Below are positions 56,020-64,000 of a stretch of 64,000 nt of DNA, piece after piece. Within the stretch, counting starts at the first letter, position 1, and each line of letters begins with the position of its first letter. The notes under the pieces were generated by a model, which was not told the origin of the DNA, did not search any database, and saw nothing but the letters and a program-made list of their open reading frames with translations. The position numbers and the translations under genes were made by a program. The stretch is from Manis javanica (lineage: Eukaryota; Chordata; Mammalia; Pholidota; Manidae): the NCBI RefSeq assembly GCF_040802235.1, contig NC_133157.1, forward strand, positions 21,035,501-21,099,500. The letters are read 5' to 3'.

Positions 56020-56230
56020 ATTACAATATAGGTAGATCATGGGGAAGGCAGTACAACATGAAGACAAGTAGTGACTCTACAGCATCTTACTATGCTGACA
56101 GTGACCGCAATAGTGGGGGTGAGGACTTGATAAAATGGGTGAATGTTGAAACCACTGTGTTGTTTATGTGAAACTATCATAACTGTATATCAATGATACT
56201 TTAATAAAAAAATAAAAATTAAAAAAGGAC
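56020..56230 (+). repeat. L1 3' end downstream of PTGR1
   Basis: The order 'catggggaaggcagtacaac', 'agtgactctacagcatcttactatgctgacagtgacc', 'tatatcaatgatactttaataaaa' is an older relative of the 3' UTR of the L1 at 30793-31991. It contains AATAAA. Confidence 0.8.
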
Positions 56231-56469
56231 ACAAAACAAACAACAACAAAAATAAAACAAAGCACACCAGCATAATGCCTGGCATATATTAGGCATTCAG
56301 TGTTGGCTCCCTCCCTGTAGAAATCAGTGAATTTGAAGTCCTAAGATCACCACACCTTCTGCTTATGATTACACAAAAAGAAATAACCATTGCTAATGTA
56401 GATGGGTCTTGAGACAGCCCACAGCGGTCCTCTGCAGGTGAGTCTAGTAACACAACAGACCAAGGAAGG

Positions 56470-56640
56470 AATCTATCGTTCACAACAGCTACGAAAAGAG
56501 AACACATGGTTATAAACCTACAAAATACGTGAGGTTTATAGGAAGGAAGTTTCAAAACATTACTGAGACTTGAATATATGGAAAGGTACCAGACTCTTGG
56601 ACAGGAAGATTCAGAATAATAAAGATGTCAATTCTGTTGA
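56470..56640 (+). repeat. Old L1 ORF2 fragment
   Basis: The tract 'caaaacattactgagacttg', 'ggacaggaagattcagaataataaagatgtcaattctg' matches L1 ORF2 nucleotide sequence in sense. It is not open. Confidence 0.6.
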
Positions 56641-57639
56641 TCAAATCCGTTGCCAAGTAGAGGAGGGGTTAATTGTAGTACAGTGACAAAATGGGAGAAA
56701 AAAAAGCATGTGTGTAAAACCTCTGGAAAGATAATAAGAAAACTACTGACTACAGTGATGTGTCTCAGGGAAGAGAACACCACTGCCCAAAAGAGGGACG
56801 AGAAAAACGTCACACTGTATACTTCTGTACTTTTTGAATTCCGAATTTTCAAATTATTCACTATTACAAATACATTAAAAAAATAAAAGTCCCTGCCTTT
56901 CTGTGTCCCCTGCCCCTATGGGGGGGAAATAAAATGGGTGAAATTGAACTCAGGGAAAGTGTGTGGGCGCCCCCTGGTGTTTTTGACTCAAACTTGTCCC
57001 CACTGAGCCTCCAGCAATTTGGAGGTAACAGTTGAAGTGTTCCTACTGGAGCAGTGTTTCCCAGAGGTTTCTGGCCTTGGGCTTCTACTCCAGTGACCTG
57101 GGAGTCTGTATCTGCCTGCCTGACCCTCCAGCTTTGGGGACAGTGGTTTGTGACCTCAGTTCTCTGCTGGATCTAAAAAGTTGATATTTCAGTTTGTTCA
57201 ACTTATTTCTTGTCGTCAGGACAGTGACACCTTCCAAACACAACATATTTAGGACCAGAAAACAGAAGTCAAGAGCATATATTTTAAATTTTGATATTTC
57301 TTTCTTGAGTGTTGGTGCTTTTAATCACCTAACAAATCTTAGCTTAGCCATGAAATTTTTCTCCCATATTTATTTTCTTCAAAAAATATTAGATTTTCAC
57401 TCCCTAGCAAATAATAGCACATGATTTTTTTTTCTTTTCCTTCACATCAGATGGGTAATGTGCCTGTGTTGTAGCAAGGTTTGAGGGATCCCATATTTTA
57501 TTTTGTAAGTTTTACACGTTTAGCTTTTATGTTAGATCAGTGATGAAGCAGGGACTAGGGGATTGGGACTAACTGTGAAAGTGGCAAGACAGAATTTTCT
57601 GGGGTGATTTCAGTGTTCTGTTGGGGTGGGGATTACACA

Positions 57640-57735
57640 AGGGCAGACATTTATCAAAACCATAAAATGGTACATTTAAACCTGTGCATCTTATTGTAAA
57701 TTATACTTGAATAAAATAAAACTATAAAAAGAAAA
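57640..57735 (+). repeat. Old L1 3' tail
   Basis: The order 'catttatcaaaaccataaaatggtacatttaaacctgtgcatcttattgtaaattatacttgaataaaataaa' is a typical L1M 3' terminus. Confidence 0.6.
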
Positions 57736-57739
57736 ATAC

Positions 57740-58860
57740 ATCCAGTACAAAATGTAAGCCACAAGTCAGGAGCTTACTTGCTACCAAACTGCTGTGGACC
57801 CCTTAGCTTACTCATAGGCATAAAGTACAATAGACAGCCAGGGTAAGGCTGAAGTCTGTAAGATCTACAACCATGAGATACGTACTTTGTGGAAAGCCTC
57901 CCAGGATGAAAACAAGGTAAGTGGAAGTCTGTATAAGGGGGGATGAACTCCCTACTGTCATCCTGCTATGCAGCCACCTGCCTACTGCACAACAGGCAGG
58001 CTTATAGCTCCTGGTAGATTAGAACCTTTTCTGGAAAAATTGTAGAACCTTCTGGAGAATTTACACTGCTCTAAGAATGAGTGCCAGACACATTTAGGGT
58101 CTCCAAAGGCAAAAACTAAGTGAACACCCAATCATCCTTCCGTGAAACCCATATTTGGCCTACTGTTCCCAAGTACTCAAGCATCTAAGACAGAAACCCT
58201 GAACTTTTGAGGAAGAAACATCGATCAGATCAGATTTTGGGTTGTCTCTCTTGAGTAAAGTAGGTACTGTGTGAGGGAAGAATGAAAGGGTGTCGTGATC
58301 AGGACAGATTTGGGCAGAAACAATATGTGCTCACATGAGAGGAAGACTTATTTCCCAGCCCCCCTTGCAGGTAAATTAGGGTCATGTGACTAATTCCTGG
58401 TCAATGGAAAAGAGTAGAAGTGATTTCTAAGTCAGATGTTCCCAAATGTTCTTGGTTACAGCACCCTTTGTACCAAAATCATCTTACCACAGTGTCCCTA
58501 GGCCAAAAAAGTACTTTGACAGTTTCATCTGCTAGATAGGTCCAAACAATAAAATAGTAGTAACTGATGCCATGTCTAATAGTTAAGCTGTGTTTCCCTG
58601 AAATTCAAATATCCTGGGAAGCCCTAACAAGTTTCTGCAATACCCTTGGACCCCCTCACATCTAGTTGGGATCCATAGTTCTAAGCTGTGTCTAGGCCAG
58701 TGCTTAAATACACTGTATAAGGCTCTAATCCTTGCTTTTCCTGCCTCTGGGACCTCCAGATAGTGTAGCTAAAAAATGACGTAAAGCAACTAAATGTTGG
58801 AAGTGTGCCTGGGAAATAAACTTTCATTGAGTTAAGTCACTTTGTTTTGCTGGGTTCTCT
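57740..58860. other. Stretch without recognised genes
   Basis: No exon was recognised. The segment 58440-58690 looks like an old hAT-type repeat by its 'gggatccatagttctaag' end, but this is weak. Confidence 0.4.
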
Positions 58861-59732
58861 AGTACAACTAACTCTACTGTCTAATAAGGCAGCCACTTAC
58901 AGCTACTGAGAACGGAAAACACAGAGCACCACATTTCAAGATGTAAAAAACTGAAGCAGAGTGAATATTTTTCCATTAAACACCACTTTATTTTTAGGTA
59001 GAACTACAACTCACTTTTAACTGTTGCATCGCATAGGACATTGTCATATTGTTAATACTTGTACAAGAACGTGCATTATTTCTAGTATTACAAAGAAACA
59101 CTTCACCAACCTAGTCAGTATTAACAGATTGATTCAGCTCAGGTGACTTTTCTATGCACTGAAATAACACCACAATGTGTTTGTTCACTTGGATATTTTA
59201 TATAGATAGCATAAGCTGAGGTGTACCTATGCAGACAGCACAAGTTACAGTGATACCTATGTAAATCAGTCACAAATTGAGATACTTGCTATTTTAATAT
59301 AATTGAATTGCTTTCTAGATTAAAAAAATATGGAAAAATATTTTAAATTTCAAATGAAGGCATATTACTTAGGCAGAAATTCAGTGCAATACAGAAGCTA
59401 GTACTATGACTAGTAAAGAAAAAAAGTAGAAGAGGGCACAGTGCATATTCAAAGATGAATAGCAATTGCAACTTACTGCAGGCACAGTGACAAAGCTGTG
59501 GTACACAAAAGTGTTAAATACAGTAGACAATATTTAACAATAGCTAATATGTCATTTTTTTAGTGACAATCTAACGAACAAGCTTGGTAAGTATTCTAAT
59601 AGTCAAAAATAATCCACAAGATTAGTCACATGAAAATGAAAATAAAATTTTCATCAAAAAAATTTTTTATGATTTTTAATAGGATTTTGAGCTGGTAAAC
59701 TTGGCCAGTTACAAAATAGTTTGAATTCTGGC

Positions 59733-59783
59733 ACATACACACACACACACACACACATACAGACACACACACCTACACACAAT
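59733..59783. repeat. (AC)n microsatellite
   Basis: Twelve or so CA dinucleotides with a few interruptions (tacaga, cctaca). It lies inside the decayed hAT element. Confidence 0.9.
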
Positions 59784-60085
59784 CTTAGATAGATGACAAA
59801 AGAAATTTTAATTATCATAATTTAGAAAATTATGACACTTATAAAGACATCTACAAAAATTTAAATTTTCAATTAGCCCTCTAAGCAATTTTGCTCACAG
59901 AATACAAGAAGTTTCTAATATCAAAGATCAATTGATTGAAATTTTGAAAAATTTCAAGTATTTATCTTTTACTTTGGGTGAATGATTATAAGATACTGCC
60001 CAATGAAAATTTTGGGTACATTGTGTCTCAAAGAACATCTAAACTTACAAAGAAATGTCAATTCATTGCCTAAAAACTCAAGCTC

Positions 60086-60520
60086 ATGACAGATATTTTT
60101 GATATCTGTCAAAGAATTTCACCAGTGATAGAAAAATTAGTTTCTACCATAAGACTGGGACTCTATGTTAAGTCAGAAGACCAGGTGTATACCAGGATTT
60201 TAAAGCACAAGAATGTTTTTGTCATTGCTTTATTCCATTGTCTGATAAATATTGAAAGTATTTGTATTGTTTTCTGAAGCAGATTCCAAAAAAGAGTCAG
60301 AGATACAGATGTTAAAATTCTTCACCATATATGTGCAAATGCTGTAAACAATCATTGCTAGTTTATGGAACTGTTGAAAATAATGTTTTTAATGATTGTA
60401 GGTTCTTGACCAAGGTTCCTTGGTTGAGTTGTAAAAGAATCTTACAAAGATTTCCTTTACTAGGAATTCCAACTCACAATTTTTCTTGAAACAAAAGGAA
60501 TGCTTACCAAATATTTAATA
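60086..60520 (+). pseudogene. hAT (Charlie-type) transposase fossil
   Basis: Reading across several stops and frames, this region shows the order of the hAT catalytic core: RILKHKNVFVIALFHCLINI (the 'P-V-I-x-x-H-C-x-x-H-R-E-x-L' region), then VKILHHICANAVNNHC, then TKVPWLSCKRILQRF, which parallels the conserved 'TEVRWLSRGKVL-RFFEL' block. The open frame 60086-60277 carries the first part. It is degraded and is the remnant of the element's own transposase. The call rests on remembered family motifs. Confidence 0.55.
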
Positions 60521-61679
60521 ATCAAAGACAAAAAGTAGGAGTGTGATTTATGCTTCTCCCTAATATCACAACTGCATATGAACAAGGTAAATTTGAAGCT
60601 ACTTAGAATGGGAAAAACATGTGACCGCAGATAAAAGAAATTAGTTAAAATTGAAACATCTCATAATACAAATAAAAAATAAACTACTCATTCTTTAAAT
60701 ATTAGTCAATATGCAAATTTTAAACAATCACATAGCATTGCATAAATTGGCTGTAAAAAATGAGACAAATGTGAAGAATGGCTTGTTGATACTGATAAAC
60801 TTCATTATTTCCATTAATGCAAAACCTTGCTGAATTTGATGTTAGTAACACTGAGTTGGCACATGTGTTAGTGAATTACTTAAACAGATTAAGAGTTTTT
60901 AAACTGATATGCTTTTGCTTCAAATTCAAATCAGTTCTAATAAAAAGGTGAACAGTTTTGTTAATGTGGATGCAAAAATCAAAGGAAAATAATTTTTTGA
61001 TACTTGATTCAGTTGTTGAAAAACTTTGTATTTAGAACAAAATACATTTGGAAGAACTATGTGAATCTTCTTCTCAACTCATGGATCAACTACTTCAAAT
61101 GAAAGCTTAGTGTATGAATTAAGATGTGCTCCAACTATAAAACACACCACTGGATTTTAAAGATAATGTAAAAAGTAATATAAAATATCTCATCAATGAT
61201 TCTTACATTGACTATGTTGAAATAATATTATGGCTCTATGGATGAAATAATATATATTATTAACTTCACTTGTTTTTCTTTACTTTTTAACAGAGGCTTG
61301 TAGAAAATGTGAAATTACCTAAGCGGCTCACATTGTATTCCTATTGGACAATGCTGCAATAACTGAAACACCTTCTGGTCAGCTTTTTAGAGCCCTCTTT
61401 TCAAATATGAAACTTCCAATGTGAAAGGAAACAAGGAAAACAAGTCAGAGGGCAGATAATGCAGGGAGCAGAATAACACTGAAGATGCTACATTAGCATT
61501 GCCAGAGAAAAAAAATTTCACCCATGGAATGGAAACAGAATATTTAAAAAAGAACAGAGATTCAGAAATGCAATTTGAAATAAAACAACAGAAACAAACA
61601 TTCCAAACATTTAGTAGTAGAGTTGGAAGATAAAGTTGAAGAAATCTTCCAAAAAGCAGGATAAAAATCAGACACGGCT

Positions 61680-62490
61680 GGGGTCATGTCAGGGAAGGGA
61701 AGATGGAGGAGTAGGAAGCGCCAGGAATCCACATCCCCACCTAGACAACAACTGTACTTGAACAAAGTATCTACCGTGATTACTGTGACACACAGGGAGT
61801 TTACTTAAAAAGTTGCAATGTCCAGGGGAAACCTTGACTGATAAACTGCAATTATTAATAGTGGTGGATTTTTAGTCTTCAGCACAGCAGCAGCTACCTA
61901 ATCCCCCTCACCCAGACCCACGGTAGGCAATAAAGTACCTTTTACTCCAAATATCTGAGGTTCTGAGTTCTGATTAGGCAGGATGGCTACTTCTGGTCAT
62001 GGAGGAAGAGCAGAGGCCAGCTGCCATTCTTTCAACTTCCACTGGCTAAACTAGCTTCCAGAGGATTTAAAGGGGTGGCACCTGTTTTCTGGGACATGAG
62101 GGAAAAAATGCATTTGTGGGAGAATTTAGGAACTGAATGCCTGTGCTCAGGAAATTCAGGGTCAGAAAAAAACAGAAAAGTTTAAGCATTCACCAGACTG
62201 ACCCTCAGCACAGAGACACCCTGAAACACTAAAAATAATAACTCTGGGAAGAGGGCAAACGCCCGATTTCCAGAGCTAGCACACTGTATGATTAAAATGT
62301 CCAGTTTAAAAAAAATTCACAGTGCAAAGAATGAAAGAGGGAACGATGGCACATTCAAAGAAACGAAATGTCACTAGAAAATGTGCCCGAGGAAGCCCAG
62401 ATTTCAGACTTGCTAGACCAAGACTGTGAACCAACTGTCTTAAAGATGCTCCAAGAGCTGAGGTGAGGTTCTGATCATGGTAGCAGATCA
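61680..62490 (+). repeat. Old L1 or HAL1 5' region
   Basis: The tract opens 'gggaagatggaggagtagga', the usual opening of old L1 5' UTRs. It continues to 'ccaactgtcttaaagatgctccaagagctgagg', which resembles the ORF1 start region of HAL1/L1M. No open frame is kept. Confidence 0.45.
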
Positions 62491-62499
62491 AGAAAGAAA

Positions 62500-63435
62500 A
62501 TGAAGATTCTTTAAAGCAGGAAAAACAGGGGAGTATGTATCCATTATGACTTCAGAGGGCAATGATCTCCTTGGTCCCACTTTATAAAAAGACAACGGAC
62601 ATGCTGAACGTCAACGGGGAAAACAGATCCAGAGATTTAGCAAAGCTTGTGGATTATCAGAATCACTCTGTAGGGAGAGACACCCCGGGACTCCAGCCTG
62701 GAAGACTCTCAACCTTAGGAGCTCTACTCTCCTGTAGAGAGCTGTCACCCATGGCCTGAGGGTGGAAAATGTTCAGCTAGCAAGTTGAAACTTACTGCAC
62801 CTAAAGATAAACTCTGGAGGGACGCCTCACCAGTGCCCCGGCTTTGGGCACCCGTTTCTTCAGGCCACACCTTTACAGGCGTCGTTCCCACACAAGGGGG
62901 AAAAGCCCACGAACATGCTACACTCGATAGGCAATAAGCTGACAGTGTGTTTTAAGAATCTTGAAATGTTTCTCCCCTTCGATCAAGCGGTCCCACATGA
63001 GACAAATTCTGAGAAAAACACAAAACAGCAACAACAGAAACAGAAGTGCTTACCAATACACACGCACACAGAGCACCTCCACTGGCTCCCCACTGACCTC
63101 ATAATGAAAGCACAGCTCCACAAAAGGGCTGCAAATGTCTTTAAAATGCAGGCCCTGAACTGTGGCGACAAGGAGTGAAACTGACTACCTGCACTTCAAG
63201 TCTGAGCCACTCTCCTATGTGCTCCCACAGCCCTATCTATGCCTCCTTTTCAGAATTTAATATGGGTCATTTTAGCTGTTACTTGCAATCATACTGTCAC
63301 CCGCATCCTCATTCTACACACACATAGTCTTAACACACAACTGGACTTTTACAGGGTGGGAAACATATATTATTCATCTGATCTCTTAGAGTTCCCTGTA
63401 TATACTAGGCATTAATAAATATTTGTGCAATTTGT
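62500..63435. other. Stretch without recognised features
   Basis: No gene was recognised. The open frame 62915-63178 has no family resemblance. A short L2-like 3' end lies near 63385-63430. Confidence 0.45.
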
Positions 63436-63439
63436 GAAA

Positions 63440-64000
63440 ATGGATATAAGGCATATGTCATTTTATTGTGCTTTGCTTTATTGCACTTCACTGATACTGT
63501 TTTTTATAAATTGAAGGTTTGTGGCGGCCTGTGCTGAGAAAGTTTATTGGCGCCATTTTTCCAGTATCATTTGCTCACAACTCACACAGAATTGCAAAGT
63601 TTTTCATTATTATGTTTGTTATGGTGATCTGTGATATTTTATGTTACTATTATAATTGTTTTGGGGCAACACGAACTGCACCCATCTGACAATGAACTTA
63701 ATGTGTGTTCTGGCTGCCCTACTGACCAACCAAACCCTGTCTCTCTCCCTGTCTTCGGGATTCCCTATTCCCTGAGACATAACAATATTGAATTTGGCTC
63801 AATTAATAATCCTACAATGGCCTCTAAGTGTTCAAGTCAAAACCTAGAAATGATTAAGCTTAGCAAGGAAGGCATGTCAAAAGTCAAGACAGGCCAAAAC
63901 CTAGGCCTTTTATGCCAATGGGCCAAGTTTGGGATGCAAAGGAATAGTTTTTGAAGGAAATTAAAAGTGCTACTTCAGTGAACACATGAATGATAAGTGA
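63440..64000 (+). mobile_element. Tigger (pogo-type) DNA transposon, cut by window end
   Basis: The opening 'aaggcatatgtcattttattgtgctttgctttattgcacttc' and following 'aaattgaaggtttgtggc ... ggcgccatttttcca ... cccattccctgagac'-type order match the 5' part of a mammalian Tigger element. The transposase reading frame starts at about 63820. The rest lies beyond position 64000. Confidence 0.75.
63820..63954 (+). pseudogene. Tigger transposase N-terminal fragment, disrupted
   Basis: The frame starts MASKCSSQNLEMIKLSKEG and MSKVKTGQNLGLL, the N-terminal helix-turn-helix DNA-binding region of pogo/Tigger transposases. About 13 residues between MASKCSS and LEMIKLS appear to be missing compared with the family. 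The frame stops at 63954, so the fragment is non-functional. Confidence 0.7.

Larger units (their letters stand above)
58871..61357 (+). mobile_element. Decayed, near full-length hAT-Charlie transposon
   Basis: The left end ('actgtctaataaggcagccact', 'agctactgagaac') and the right end (reverse of 'ctattggacaatgctg') form imperfect terminal inverted repeats of a known Charlie-type element. The last 280 bases match its 3' part closely ('aaatatctcatcaatgattcttacattgac'). The interior of about 2 kb holds fossil transposase sequence between 60086 and 60520. No eight-base target duplication could be made out. The element cannot be active. Confidence 0.65.

Noticed and set aside
59733-59783. A regular repeat array that might suggest CRISPR
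   Set aside because: It is a CA microsatellite in a mammalian genome, with no spacers.

Overview
The window is ordinary nuclear DNA from a placental mammal. Exons have GT-AG introns, two promoters lie in CpG islands, and most of the rest is interspersed repeats (L1, L2, MIR, MaLR-type LTRs, hAT-Charlie and Tigger DNA transposons). It holds two recognisable protein-coding genes in divergent orientation: exon 1 of DNAJC25 on the minus strand (3312-3644) and the complete coding region of PTGR1 on the plus strand (nine coding exons, 36917-55647, 329 codons, intact). The two genes are also neighbours in human 9q31.3. No lineage-specific SINE (Alu, B1/B2, CanSINE, Bov-tA) was seen, only ancient MIR copies. 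That, and the remembered look of the young L1 3' ends, suggest a pangolin-like laurasiatherian. The species is an inference and is not proven by the sequence.

Layout. 1-3311: start of DNAJC25 intron 1. 3140-3960: CpG island, exon 1 and promoter of DNAJC25. 4-35 kb: intergenic repeats. These are old LTRs (5.0-5.6, 6.2-7.3, 8.2-8.7, 9.5-10.8, 11.5-13.3, 32.3-32.7 kb), a nearly full-length but inactive L1 on the minus strand (19642-26034), a hAT element split by an old L1 (27.4-28.8 kb), a 5'-truncated young L1 (30.8-31.98 kb), and two retroposed copies of what looks like the 3' end of an endogenous retroviral transcript (29720-30579 and 33304-33771). 34.9-36.5 kb: CpG island and untranslated exon 1 of PTGR1. 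36.9-55.65 kb: PTGR1 body, with older repeats in the introns. 55.65-64 kb: downstream intergenic DNA, including a decayed hAT transposon of about 2.5 kb with a transposase fossil (58.87-61.36 kb) and the start of a Tigger element cut by the window end.

The two genes are not known to share a pathway. PTGR1 is a cytosolic NADPH-dependent alkenal and eicosanoid reductase; DNAJC25 is a membrane J-domain co-chaperone. I found no sign of a previously undescribed biological system. The most interesting structures are retrotransposition histories: L1-type retroposition of retroviral RNA ends with clear target-site duplications, an L1 with a doubled 3' terminus, and several nested insertions. Repeat family names come from memory of consensus sequences and should be confirmed with RepeatMasker.
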